Below are positions 1 to 8,108 of a stretch of DNA of 54,810 nucleotides, piece after piece. Source of the stretch: Myxococcales bacterium. GTDB taxonomy: Bacteria; Myxococcota_A; Polyangia; Polyangiales; Polyangiaceae. Position 1 is the stretch's first letter. Every line of letters starts with the position of its first letter. Below the pieces are notes generated by a model. That model had not been told where the DNA came from and did no database searches. It saw nothing but the letters and a program-made list of their open reading frames with translations. The stretch is taken from positions 1 to 54,810 of the forward strand of contig JACPVJ010000048.1 in NCBI GenBank assembly GCA_016191785.1. Reading direction: 5' to 3'. The position numbers and the translations under genes were made by a program.

Positions 1-92
1 GCACCGCCGGCTCGGGCGGCAGCGGCACGGGCGGCAGCGGCACCGGCGGCAGCGGCACCGGCGGCTCGCCCAGCGACTCCGGCACCGACTGA
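1..92 (+). CDS. C-terminal end of a Gly/Ser/Thr-rich protein (partial)
   Basis: The frame is open from the left edge to a TGA at 90-92 and encodes about 29 residues, made of GSGGTGG-type units and ending in SPSDSGTD. Tandem Gly-Gly-Ser/Thr units are what several lipoproteins in this window carry as linkers, and a wholly low-complexity tail is common in secreted myxobacterial proteins. The rest of the gene lies outside the window, so no function can be given. A strong hairpin follows at 143-172. Confidence 0.6.
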   Translation, partial: TAGSGGSGTGGSGTGGSGTGGSPSDSGTD

Positions 93-142
93 GCTCGGCC
101 GGAATCGGTCGCGGCGAGCAGGTCTTGCCGTGATGGCAATCT

Positions 143-172
143 CACTGCGGCGTCCTTCGGGGCGCCGCAGTG
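143..172 (+). terminator. 13-bp hairpin with a UUCG tetraloop
   Basis: Bases 143-155 pair with 160-172 (one G-U) around a TTCG loop closed by C-G, the very stable cUUCGg tetraloop. The sequence TCATTT follows. It lies 50 bases after the stop of the Gly-rich protein and about 30 before the permease start, so it probably ends the upstream transcript. There is no real T-run, so Rho-independent action is inferred. Confidence 0.5.
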
Positions 173-199
173 TCATTTGGAGGCTAAGCTCGACCCGCC

Positions 200-1324
200 G
201 TGCTCCGCATCGCCCTTCAGTCGCTGGCGCACGATCGTGGCAAGCTGGTCGCTTCGATCGCGGGCGTCGCGTTCGCGGCGACGCTGGTGTTCGCCCAGGT
301 CGGGCTCTACGCCGGCTTCCTTCAGAGCTCGAGCGCGGTGATCCGGCACGTCGGCGGGGACGTGTGGGTGATGGCCCGAGGCACGGTCGTGGTCGACAAC
401 GGCGAGCGCCTGAGCGCGGGCAGTCGCGAGATCGCTGCCGCGCATCCGTGTGTCGAGCGCGTCCGTGGGTTGGTGCTCTCGTTTCAAGCTCTGCGCAAGC
501 CCAACGGCAGCCTCGAGGCGGTGCAGATCGTCGGGTTCGAGCCGAGTCCGAAGCAGGTGTTGCCCTGGGCGATGGCGCGCGGACTGCCGCAGGACCTCCA
601 CCCGCCGATGCGCGTCGCCGTCGATCGTCTCGACGTAGAGAAGCTCGCCATCGACGGTGATCCAATCGGCGCCGAGCTGGGGATCGGCGCCGAGTCGGTG
701 CGCGTCGCCGCGGTCACCGACGGGATCCGCGCGTTCACCCTGGCGCCTTACGTGTTCGCCGAGCTCGCAACGGCCCGGCGGCTCACGCTGCTCGGCTCCG
801 ACCAGGCCTTCTACTGGGTGCTCGACCTGGCCCGCCCCGAGTGCGCCTCGGAGGTCGTCGCCAGCGTCGACCGCCACCCCGATCTGGTCGCGCGGCGCAC
901 CGACGACTTCCGGGAGATGACGGAGACCTACTGGGTGGCGGGCTCGGGTGCGGGGGCAGCCCTCGGATTCAGCGCGTTGCTCGGTCTGGTCGTGGGCGTG
1001 GTGATCGTGGGGCAGACCTTGTATGCCGTGACCAAAGAGCACCTGCGCGAGCTGGCCACCCTCAAGGCCATCGGCGCGTCTCCCGCCGAGATCGTCAGCT
1101 TCGTGGGCTGGCAGGCGGCGTTCTTGGCGCTGGTGGGTGGAGGGCTGGGCCTCGGTATGGCGTTCGGCGTGCGGAACCTGGCCGTGGACGCCGGGCTCAC
1201 CATCGTGCTCTCTGGACCGGTGCTGGCATTGGGCTCGGCCGCAGTGCTCCTGATGTGCGCCGTCGCGAGCGTGTGGAGCGTGCGCGCGGTCCTCGCGCTA
1301 GAGGCGGCCGAGGTGTTCCGATGA
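200..1324 (+). CDS. ABC exporter permease, DevC/FtsX-MacB type
   Basis: 374 residues from a GTG start. One membrane segment near residues 16-40 is followed by a periplasmic domain of about 200 residues and three C-terminal membrane segments (about 250-275, 295-325, 335-365), the standard FtsX/MacB permease plan. The N-terminal pattern (SLAHDRGKL, then GVAFAATLVF, then GGDVWVMARG) resembles DevC of the cyanobacterial DevBCA exporters, which work with a TolC-like outer-membrane channel. Its stop overlaps the next start (ATGA), and an ATPase and a HlyD-type adaptor follow directly, giving a complete inner-membrane exporter. The substrate is unknown. A GGAGG at 179-183 lies rather far from this start; no better start is visible. 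Confidence 0.88.
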   Translation: MLRIALQSLAHDRGKLVASIAGVAFAATLVFAQVGLYAGFLQSSSAVIRHVGGDVWVMARGTVVVDNGERLSAGSREIAAAHPCVERVRGLVLSFQALRKPNGSLEAVQIVGFEPSPKQVLPWAMARGLPQDLHPPMRVAVDRLDVEKLAIDGDPIGAELGIGAESVRVAAVTDGIRAFTLAPYVFAELATARRLTLLGSDQAFYWVLDLARPECASEVVASVDRHPDLVARRTDDFREMTETYWVAGSGAGAALGFSALLGLVVGVVIVGQTLYAVTKEHLRELATLKAIGASPAEIVSFVGWQAAFLALVGGGLGLGMAFGVRNLAVDAGLTIVLSGPVLALGSAAVLLMCAVASVWSVRAVLALEAAEVFR

Positions 1325-2031
1325 CGCGCGTGCTCGTGCGCTCCGTGGCACTCGAGAAGACCTTCGGCGAAGGCGAGCTCGCGACCCCGGTGCTCAAGGG
1401 GATTTCGGTCGAGGTGGCGGCCGGCGAGCTGGTGCTCTTGATGGGACCCTCGGGCTCGGGAAAGACCACACTGATCTCCGTCTTGGCTGGCCTGCTTCGT
1501 CCCACCGCGGGCCACGTCGAGCTGTGCGGCGCTCCGATCTCCGATCTGCACGAGGCCGACGTGACGCGTGTCAGGCGCCGCCACCTGGGGTTCGTGTTTC
1601 AGAGCTACAATCTCTTCCCGGCCTTGACCGCCCTCGACAACATCGCTGAGGTCTTGAAGCTCAAAGGGCTGGCGGCTCGAGACGCGCGCGCGCGTGCGAC
1701 GCGGGCGCTGACCGACGTGGGTCTGGGTGATCGACTGCACCATCGACCCGGACAGCTCTCGGGGGGGCAAAAGCAGCGCGTCGCCATCGCCCGGGCGCTG
1801 GCCGGGGATCCGGCCTTGATCTTGGGCGACGAGGTCACCGCGGCGCTGGACACGCACACCGCGCTCCACGTGCTCGCGATTCTGCGCGCCCAGGTCAACG
1901 CTGAACGAGGGATCTTGCTCGTCACACACGACAAGCGCCTGGAGCAGTTCGCCGATCGGGTGATCGAGATCGAAGATGGCCAGATCTCCCGCGTGACGCC
2001 GGGCGGTGCTCGAACGGGGGCGGCGGCATGA
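1321..2031 (+). CDS. ABC exporter ATPase, DevA/LolD-MacB type
   Basis: 236 residues. Walker A is GPSGSGKT, the Q-loop region is FQSYNLFPAL, the signature is LSGGQKQR, and Walker B continues as ILGDEVTAALD, followed by the H-loop in LVTHDK. The residue after the catalytic Asp-Glu is Val where Pro is usual (DEPT), a mild deviation that leaves the Walker B carboxylates intact. It overlaps the permease before it and the adaptor after it by four bases on each side, so the three are surely co-translated. It should power the permease at 200-1324. Length is normal for this subfamily. Confidence 0.93.
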   Translation: MTRVLVRSVALEKTFGEGELATPVLKGISVEVAAGELVLLMGPSGSGKTTLISVLAGLLRPTAGHVELCGAPISDLHEADVTRVRRRHLGFVFQSYNLFPALTALDNIAEVLKLKGLAARDARARATRALTDVGLGDRLHHRPGQLSGGQKQRVAIARALAGDPALILGDEVTAALDTHTALHVLAILRAQVNAERGILLVTHDKRLEQFADRVIEIEDGQISRVTPGGARTGAAA

Positions 2032-3251
2032 GGAAGCGCCGCCGATGGTGGGCGGTCGCCGCGAGCGTGCTCGTGGCGGGCACCGGCGGGCTCTGGGTCG
2101 TGGGCGGCGCCACCGCCGAGACCACCGCGGTCGATGCCGGCGAGGTCGGCGAGCGCATCGTGGCCCGAGCCGTCGTGGTACCGAAAGAAGGGGTCGCCGA
2201 GGTGCGATCGCGGACCGACGGGCGGGTGGTCAAAGTGCTGGTGCGTGAAGGTCAGAGCGTGAAGGCCGGCGACCTGCTCGCAGAGATCGAGCCCGAGAGC
2301 GTCGAGAACGAGGTCACGCGGCGCGAGGCCGAGCTCGACAGCTTGCGCGGCAGCGCGGCGGCCGTGGCCCAAGGCGCGCGCCCCGAAGAGCTCTCGGCAG
2401 CCGAGGCAGAGCTCCGAGCGACCCGGGAAGAGCTGGCGCTGGCCGAGTCGCGGGCGCTGCGCGAACAGCGCCTGGCCGATCGAGGCGTGAGCCCGAGTGC
2501 GTCGGCAGACGAAGCCAAGCGTGCGCTCGGTGTGGCGCGGGCGCGGGTCGAAGCGGCCGAGGCTCGGGTGAAGCTCGCCCGGGCCGGGGGGCGCAAGAGC
2601 GACGTCACCTCGGCCAACGCTCGCGTGCGGGCGGCGAAGGCCGCGGTGTCGCAGGCCAAGCAAGAGCTGAACAAGACCCGGGTCGTCGCGCCGATCGCCG
2701 GAGTCGTGCTCTCGCGGCGCATCGACCCCGGCGACGTGATCGCCGGCAGCACGGCAGGCGTGGGCGCGCCCGCCTTCGAGATCGCCGATGTCGCGAACAC
2801 CGAGCTCCAGATGGAGGTCGAAGAGGTCGACGCGTCGCGGCTCGTGCCGGGCCTGGCGGTGCGAGTGACGCCCCCCGGAAGGCCCGAGACGCTCGGCTCT
2901 GGCACCGTGTCGCGGGTCGGAGCGCAGCTGCAGCGCCGCAGCATCGGCGCGTTCGATGCGCGCGAACGCGGCGAGGGTTGGGTGCGCGTGGGCTGGATCG
3001 ACGCCCGGTGGGAAGGCGACCAAGGCATGCCGCTCGGGCAACGCGTCGAGATCATCGCCGAGCTTCCGCCGCGCAAGGTGACGGCCCGGGTTCCGCGCAG
3101 CGCCGTGCGCATCCGTAACGGTCGCGCCACGGTCGACGTCGCCACGACCCTCGGCTTCCGCGAGACCGCCGTCGAGCTCGGGGCGGCCGACGATGCGCAC
3201 GTCGAGGTTCGCGGCCTTCCGGCGGGCGCCCGCGTCCGCACGCGGCGTTAG
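2028..3251 (+). CDS. HlyD/DevB-type periplasmic adaptor of the ABC exporter
   Basis: 407 residues. One N-terminal membrane anchor lies at about 8-28. The first half of the lipoyl-like domain (RTDGRVVKVLVREGQSV) is at about 65-90, a long Ala/Glu/Arg-rich coiled-coil hairpin spans about 95-215, and the second lipoyl half (VVAPIAGVVLSRRIDPGDV) follows with a beta-barrel region. This is the membrane-fusion architecture that joins an inner-membrane ABC transporter to an outer-membrane TolC channel. No TolC gene is nearby, so the channel must be encoded elsewhere. The stop overlaps by four bases the stop of the convergent histidine kinase gene. Confidence 0.9.
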   Translation: MRKRRRWWAVAASVLVAGTGGLWVVGGATAETTAVDAGEVGERIVARAVVVPKEGVAEVRSRTDGRVVKVLVREGQSVKAGDLLAEIEPESVENEVTRREAELDSLRGSAAAVAQGARPEELSAAEAELRATREELALAESRALREQRLADRGVSPSASADEAKRALGVARARVEAAEARVKLARAGGRKSDVTSANARVRAAKAAVSQAKQELNKTRVVAPIAGVVLSRRIDPGDVIAGSTAGVGAPAFEIADVANTELQMEVEEVDASRLVPGLAVRVTPPGRPETLGSGTVSRVGAQLQRRSIGAFDARERGEGWVRVGWIDARWEGDQGMPLGQRVEIIAELPPRKVTARVPRSAVRIRNGRATVDVATTLGFRETAVELGAADDAHVEVRGLPAGARVRTRR

Positions 3252-5176
3252 CTCGACAGGCCGGCCAGAATGCGGGCCAGCTCGGTCACTCGAACGGGCT
3301 TCTGGATCACGGCGTCGACCTCGGCCTGCTCTGCTGGCGCGACCTCTTGCCCGGTGAAGTAGGCGATCTTCGAGCGCGGCGCGCGTGCGCGGAGCGAGGC
3401 GAGCAACGCGGACCCGGGTGTGCCGGGCATCGAGCGATCGAGCAGGATGACCGCGACGGGCTCGCGTTCGAGCACGGCGAGGGCCGCGCCGCCACTGTCG
3501 GCGGTGTGAACGCGGTACCCGAGCTCGGCCAGTGACTCTGCCACCAAGCGCAAGATCAGCGGCTCGTCGTCGATCACCAGGACGCTGGCGTTCGCGGGGG
3601 CCGGCGGCGGGGGTGGCTCGGTGGGAAGCTGTCGAAGCACGGTCGTGCTGGCGGGAAGCAGCACGGTAGCGGTCGTGCCCACGCCAAGGGTCGAATCGAG
3701 CTCGATCAGCCCGCCCAGGTCGCGGGCGATGGCGTAGCTGGTCGCGAGGCCGAGGCCGGTGCCCCTCCCGACGTCCTTGCTGGTGAAGAACGGCTCGAAC
3801 GCGTGGCTCATGGCGAGATCGCTCATCCCCGCGCCGTTGTCCTGGACGACGACGGCGACCAAGGGGGCGGTGCCGGGAAGCCGCGGGTCGCCTTCGCGAG
3901 AGGTGACCGAGATCTCGATCACCGGGTGCTCGCGGCCGGCCTCGAGCACCGCGTCTCGCGCGTTGAGCAAGAGGTTCATCACGACCTGCTCGAGATCCCC
4001 CTCGTCGGCCCGGACGCGCAGCCCGTCGGGAGCGATCTCGCAGCGGAGCGCGATGTGGCGATCGAAGGTGCGCTCGCACATCGAGGTGATGCGCCGAGCG
4101 AGCTCGCCCACGTCGCACAGGCCCGGGGCGACCCGGCGGCGCTGCCCGGCGAAGGTCATCAGCTTGCGCACCATGTCGGCAGCGCGTTCGGAGGCGCCCG
4201 CGGCGTGATCCAGGAGGGTGGCGTGGGACACGGGGACCACCTTCCGCAAGAGGTCGAGACTGGGCATCACGACCATGAGCATGTTGTTGAAGTTGTGCGC
4301 GACGCCTGCCGTCAGCCGGCCGACGGCCTCCATCTTGTGTGCGAGCCTCAGCCGCTCTTCGAGGTCGCGCTGCCCCGTGATGTCGAGGTTTCCGCCCACG
4401 AAGCGCACCGGCCGGCCGCTCGCGTCGGACTGCAGCTCGCCCATCGACAGGACCCAACGCACCTCGCCGTCGGGTCGCACGATTCGGTGGGTCACCGGAT
4501 CGAACTGGCCGGTGGCGAGGGCCTGCTCGCCGGACTCTCGGACCGCCGCTCGGTCGTCGGGATGCGCGGCAAGCTCGACGTAGGCCGGCAGGTCGAGGGG
4601 CTCGGTCCGACCCATGACCTGGCGCATGCCTTCGTCCCAGAGCACTTCGCCCGTCGCCATTTCCCACGACCAGAGCCCGAGCTTGGTCGACGCCAGGGCG
4701 ATGCGCAGCTTCTGCTCGGCCTCGGCCAGGGCGCGCTCGCGCTCCACCAGCACCGAGATGTCCAGCGCCACCAGGCACCCGCCGACCGAGCCGTCGGAGC
4801 TCGGCGCCGGCGTGACGAACACCTTGTAGCGCCGCGGCTGGTCGTGGGGGCCAGGGCCGATGGTCTCGTACGAGCCGGTCTCGCCGGTAGAGAGCGAGTG
4901 CTGGATCGTAGCCAGTGCAAGGCTCCGCGTGTCGTCGCTGACGAAGTCCAGGGCCGGCTTGCCGACGACGTCTTCTTCGCGCAGTCCGGCCACCAAGTTG
5001 CTGACGAACCGAATCTTCAGCTCGGCATCGAACCAGACCACGACCGCAGGCAGGGCCTGCAAGAGCGAGGCGAAGAAGGTCGCCAGGTCGTGGCTCGACC
5101 TTTGCTCGAGCTCGGCCACGCGCCGGTGCAGGCGGGCCACCTCGGATTGCAGGTCGGCGACCTCGGACGCGGCCAT
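3248..5176 (-). CDS. Hybrid histidine kinase: coiled coil, two PAS, HisKA-HATPase, REC
   Basis: 642 residues. A short coiled coil (about 5-27) leads into PAS 1 (about 33-142) and PAS 2 of the PAS_3 type (about 158-270). The H-box is GRLTAGVAHNFNNML with phospho-acceptor His294. The ATP-binding domain shows the N-box NLLLNARDAV, G1 DNGAGM, F-box EPFFTSK and G2 GRGTGLGL. After a Pro-rich linker (519-528) comes a receiver with acidic DDEP, Asp580, Thr608 and Lys626. There is no membrane segment, so it is a soluble sensor, and the terminal receiver suggests phosphorelay or self-control. An in-frame GTG lies directly before this ATG (5179) and sits five bases after a TAGGGT box. No partner output gene is adjacent. 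Confidence 0.9.
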   Translation of the reverse strand: MAASEVADLQSEVARLHRRVAELEQRSSHDLATFFASLLQALPAVVVWFDAELKIRFVSNLVAGLREEDVVGKPALDFVSDDTRSLALATIQHSLSTGETGSYETIGPGPHDQPRRYKVFVTPAPSSDGSVGGCLVALDISVLVERERALAEAEQKLRIALASTKLGLWSWEMATGEVLWDEGMRQVMGRTEPLDLPAYVELAAHPDDRAAVRESGEQALATGQFDPVTHRIVRPDGEVRWVLSMGELQSDASGRPVRFVGGNLDITGQRDLEERLRLAHKMEAVGRLTAGVAHNFNNMLMVVMPSLDLLRKVVPVSHATLLDHAAGASERAADMVRKLMTFAGQRRRVAPGLCDVGELARRITSMCERTFDRHIALRCEIAPDGLRVRADEGDLEQVVMNLLLNARDAVLEAGREHPVIEISVTSREGDPRLPGTAPLVAVVVQDNGAGMSDLAMSHAFEPFFTSKDVGRGTGLGLATSYAIARDLGGLIELDSTLGVGTTATVLLPASTTVLRQLPTEPPPPPAPANASVLVIDDEPLILRLVAESLAELGYRVHTADSGGAALAVLEREPVAVILLDRSMPGTPGSALLASLRARAPRSKIAYFTGQEVAPAEQAEVDAVIQKPVRVTELARILAGLSS

Positions 5177-5184
5177 CACCCGCG

Positions 5185-5190
5185 ACCCTA
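5185..5190 (-). promoter_or_regulatory. -10-like box TAGGGT before the histidine kinase
   Basis: On the minus strand TAGGGT ends five bases before GTG-ATG (5179/5176) of the kinase. It lies in the 26-base gap after the lipoprotein gene. The spacing would place the transcription start at the start codon (leaderless). No clear -35 is seen. Confidence 0.35.
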
Positions 5191-5202
5191 GCACGGCCGC
5201 GG

Positions 5203-6177
5203 TTACTTCGCGTTCTTGGTCGCGAGCTGGATCAGCGCCGTGCCGTCTGGGTCGTAGCCCTCGTCTCGGGCCAGCACCTTCATGGTTCGCGGGTCGACCA
5301 CGATGCCGAGGGGCAGGCCGTTCGACCCCGGCCCCTTGAAGGTGAACGAAGGGTCGGCCGCGCAGCTCCACTTCTGCGCCTTGAACGTGTTCTTCCACGC
5401 CTCGGCGTGCTTGAGCTGCGCTGGCGCGCCGGTCTTGTCCTGGATGATCAGCATCAAGACCTCGATGCCCTTCTTCTCCCAGCCCCCGGACATCTGCGCG
5501 TTCAGCTCGGAGGCTTCGGTCTGGCATGCGCCGCACCAGACGGCGGACTCCGACAGGAGCACCGCGTGGATCCCGCGCTTGCCGTCGCAGTCGAAGTAGT
5601 CCTTGATCGAGATGGTAGAAGCCGTGGTCGCACCGTCGACGAACCCCTGCCAGCTCAAGTTCGGGTCGAGCACCTTGCCGACCGCGGTCCCGTAGGGCCC
5701 CGCCGGATACGGGCACGTGGACCCTCCGCCGCTGCCACCACCCCCGGAGTTGATGGCGCCGCCGCTGCCGCCTCCGCCGCCGGCGTTGCCGCTGCCGCCT
5801 CCCCCGGCGGGGCTGCCGCCCCACCCTCCTCCGCCGCCGGAGCTCCCACCGCCGTTGCCGCCACCGCCTCCCCCGGCCGGTGGTGCCCCACCACCGCCGC
5901 CAGGCGGTGGTGGGTCCGGGGGCGGGGGAGAACCACCGGGCGGGCCGCAGCTCTCGACACAGCCGACTTTGTCGCCGGTCGCGCAGATGCACGCAGCGAT
6001 GCAGCCGGTGCACGACGAGCACCCGCTCTCTGGTCTGCAGCCCGGGCTGGCCACCCCGCCACCCGCCCCGATTGCGCTGTCGTCCTCCTCTCCGACGCCC
6101 GTCGGTTGTGCGCACGCAGCGAGCAACAGGCTCGCGATGACGGCGGCCACCGGCGCCCATGTCTTGCTCGCCGCCAT
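5203..6177 (-). CDS. Lipoprotein with a thioredoxin-fold (AhpC/TSA-TlpA-like) domain
   Basis: 324 residues. The ATG at 6177 gives a lipoprotein signal ending in LLLAAC. A Cys-rich segment follows (GCSSCTGCIAACICATG), then about 70 residues of Gly/Pro/Ser low complexity. The C-terminal half is a redoxin domain with the active-site motif WCGACQ and the later strand-turn GLPLGIVVDPRT containing the cis-Pro region. TlpA/ResA-like proteins reduce or oxidise disulfides of exported proteins; with a CxxC motif and a lipid anchor this one probably acts in the periplasm or at the outer membrane. The gene lies 41 bases after the MYXO-CTERM protein gene on the same strand, so they may share a transcript. 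Confidence 0.85.
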   Translation of the reverse strand: MAASKTWAPVAAVIASLLLAACAQPTGVGEEDDSAIGAGGGVASPGCRPESGCSSCTGCIAACICATGDKVGCVESCGPPGGSPPPPDPPPPGGGGGAPPAGGGGGGNGGGSSGGGGGWGGSPAGGGGSGNAGGGGGSGGAINSGGGGSGGGSTCPYPAGPYGTAVGKVLDPNLSWQGFVDGATTASTISIKDYFDCDGKRGIHAVLLSESAVWCGACQTEASELNAQMSGGWEKKGIEVLMLIIQDKTGAPAQLKHAEAWKNTFKAQKWSCAADPSFTFKGPGSNGLPLGIVVDPRTMKVLARDEGYDPDGTALIQLATKNAK

Positions 6178-6218
6178 CGAGGGTCTGACCCCGGTGGTGG
6201 CCGAGCTTGCAGATCTTT

Positions 6219-7595
6219 CTACCGGCGGCGGCGAAGGCCGAGCGCGGCCAGGGCCAGCACCCAGAGGCCGGCGGTGCTCGGCGACGGGGCGGCTCGGCAG
6301 CCGCAACCCCCGTCGGCTTCGGCTTCGCCCGCGCCCGGGGCGCCGGCGTCGGCGGGGCTGCCCCCGAGACCCTGCCCCGAGAGGGCGACTTTGATGAAGC
6401 GCTCGTCCGGGTCGTTCGTGACCAGGGTCAGCACCGTGCTCACCTTGCCTCGCGCGGTTGGCGAGAACTTCACCGAGAAGGTCTCGGCCGCCTGCGACGC
6501 GACCAGCACCTCGGGCTTCACCGCCGTGAACGCCTTGGGGGCGGCGCTGTCGAAGAACCCGGTGGCGCGCGCCTTGGCCTCGCCCACGTTCTTCAGCGAA
6601 AGGCTCAAGGTCTTCGACTCGCCGATGTCCACGCTGCCGAAGTCGAGCTCGGTCACGGTGTCGTCCAGGTCGGGCAGCGGCACGTGCACACGGACCGGGT
6701 CGAACACGAAATCTTGCTTGCCGATGTCGAACGACACGGGGATGTCGACCACGGGGATGTTGAAATCCTTGCCCAGCACCTCGACGAAGAAGGTCGGGAC
6801 CAGGTGCAGGGTGCCGGCGTAGTCCACGCGCCCCTCGGGGAACACGTCGTACTCGACGAAAGCGCCGCCGGGGAACGAGCGGGTCGTGGTGCCGGTGGCG
6901 CTGGTGATCGGCTTCTCGGTCACCTTGGCGGGCTCGATCCGGATGCGCTCGGTCTGGTACTTCGCGGTCAGATCACCGGACACGTCGAGGGCGACGCCGC
7001 CCTTGCTGAGCTGCTTGGGGATCCCCAGCATGTCGAGCAGGTTGACCTCGAACAGGCGGAGCTTGTCGCTCTTGCCCGTGGCCGACGCGATGGTCGGAGC
7101 GAAGGCCCACGGCGCGAAGGTGGTCTCTGCGGCGAGGTGAAAGCTCACCTTGGGCACGTAGGGAATGTCCCCTTCCCACTTGACCGGCACGCCGACCACC
7201 GCCACGTCGAGCTTGGCCTTCGCGCCCAGCTCGAGCCCGTAATCGAACTTCAAGAGGCCATGGGTGCCGCCTGGCGTGGCCAGTGTCATCGCCTCGGGCC
7301 AGGTCGTCTCGAGAGCGCCGTCGAGCTCGACGGTGGTGCTGGCCGGGATCTTCAGGAAGAAGCGCACCTGCAGATCGCTGCCCTGCGGTACCCAGCCGGT
7401 GTCGAAGTCGAAGGCGACCGGTAGCGAGATGGTCTTGGCGTACGAGAGCTTGGCGGTGGTGCACTCGAGGTCGCTCTCGCTGCAATAGGCGGCCAGCACG
7501 TCCCAGGGGTCGGCGCCCCCGTCGGCGAAGGCCGGTGAGACAGAGGTCGCGGTCGCGACCGATCCGAGGGTCAGTGCCCGAACCAGCCCACGCAT
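6219..7595 (-). CDS. Secreted protein with choice-of-anchor-D-like domain and MYXO-CTERM tail
   Basis: 458 residues with a signal peptide ending near SPAFA. The first about 290 residues are a beta-rich region with no family I can name. Residues around 310-415 look like an Ig-like HYDIN/choice-of-anchor D domain (LDFGSVDIGES, then TLVTNDPDERFIKVALSGQG). The end has the MYXO-CTERM layout: a Gly/Cys motif (GGCGCR), a hydrophobic helix and a terminal RRRR. Such tails are recognised by myxosortase, which leaves the protein attached at the cell surface. It heads a minus-strand run with the redoxin lipoprotein. A TAGCCT box lies seven bases upstream of its ATG. Confidence 0.85.
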   Translation of the reverse strand: MRGLVRALTLGSVATATSVSPAFADGGADPWDVLAAYCSESDLECTTAKLSYAKTISLPVAFDFDTGWVPQGSDLQVRFFLKIPASTTVELDGALETTWPEAMTLATPGGTHGLLKFDYGLELGAKAKLDVAVVGVPVKWEGDIPYVPKVSFHLAAETTFAPWAFAPTIASATGKSDKLRLFEVNLLDMLGIPKQLSKGGVALDVSGDLTAKYQTERIRIEPAKVTEKPITSATGTTTRSFPGGAFVEYDVFPEGRVDYAGTLHLVPTFFVEVLGKDFNIPVVDIPVSFDIGKQDFVFDPVRVHVPLPDLDDTVTELDFGSVDIGESKTLSLSLKNVGEAKARATGFFDSAAPKAFTAVKPEVLVASQAAETFSVKFSPTARGKVSTVLTLVTNDPDERFIKVALSGQGLGGSPADAGAPGAGEAEADGGCGCRAAPSPSTAGLWVLALAALGLRRRR

Positions 7596-7602
7596 GCAGG
7601 GG

Positions 7603-7608
7603 AGGCTA
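7603..7608 (-). promoter_or_regulatory. -10-like box TAGCCT seven bases before the MYXO-CTERM gene
   Basis: TAGCCT on the minus strand is followed by seven bases and then the ATG at 7595. This spacing predicts a leaderless transcript. A -35 element is not obvious. Confidence 0.35.
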
Positions 7609-7671
7609 CCACGGATTTCGTGGGCCCGCGTTGAACGAGGGCGCGCCGTGGGCTATGGGTTCTCCCCTTCC

Positions 7672-8094
7672 GTGACCAGCTCCGAAGCCGAAATCGAGGC
7701 CCGCGTTCGCAGGATGGACGCGCTGGGCATGATCGTCTCGATCGCCTGCGTGGCCCACTGCGTCGCGGTGCCGCTGGCCCTCGGGCTCTTGCCGGCCCTC
7801 GGTCTCTCGTTCCTGGCCAACGACCGCCTGCACGAGGTGCTCGCGGTCGTGGTCGTCCTGGTGGCGCTCTTGGCCTTCGTGCCCGGGTATCGCGTGCATC
7901 ACTCGCGTCGAGTTCCGATCGTCGGGGCGATTGGCGTGACGATGCTCAGCGGTGCGGCCTTCGCGCCGGGGCTTTCCCTGGTGCTCGAGTCCGTGGTCAC
8001 CGCCGTCGGGGGCACGGTGCTGGTGACCGCCCACGTCCTGAACCACCGGGCCATCGCCCGAGCGCACGTGCACTCTCCGGCGTGCTCGCACTGA
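7672..8094 (+). CDS. MerC-domain membrane protein
   Basis: 140 residues from GTG 7672, the only start that leaves a plausible N-terminus without running into the divergent gene. Four hydrophobic segments are visible. The first contains a CVAHC motif (Cys26, His29, Cys30), the position of the metal-binding Cys pair in MerC, a family that carries mercuric ion across the inner membrane. The C-terminus is rich in His and Cys (HVHSPACSH), which also fits metal binding. No merA, merR or merP is nearby, so mercury resistance is not established; stand-alone MerC-domain proteins are common and may handle other soft metals. It converges on the next gene with a 14-base gap. Confidence 0.8.
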   Translation: MTSSEAEIEARVRRMDALGMIVSIACVAHCVAVPLALGLLPALGLSFLANDRLHEVLAVVVVLVALLAFVPGYRVHHSRRVPIVGAIGVTMLSGAAFAPGLSLVLESVVTAVGGTVLVTAHVLNHRAIARAHVHSPACSH

Positions 8095-8108
8095 GCGGCG
8101 CGGGGCGC

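Noticed and set aside
134..149. Sigma-54-like TGGCAATCTCACTGCG before the ABC permease
   Set aside because: The spacing is right but the -12 element is CTGC and the site overlaps the strong UUCG hairpin; too weak to list.
1605..4778. A very long open frame on the minus strand covering the ATPase, adaptor and kinase genes
   Set aside because: It is an antisense shadow with Arg/Gly/Ala-rich, motif-free translation. The plus-strand ABC and HlyD genes and the in-frame kinase explain the region.
5177..6160. N-terminal extension of the histidine kinase into the lipoprotein gene
   Set aside because: The upstream translation is Arg/Gly/Trp low complexity in the wrong frame of the redoxin lipoprotein gene, while MAASEVADLQ is a natural start with a -10 box upstream.
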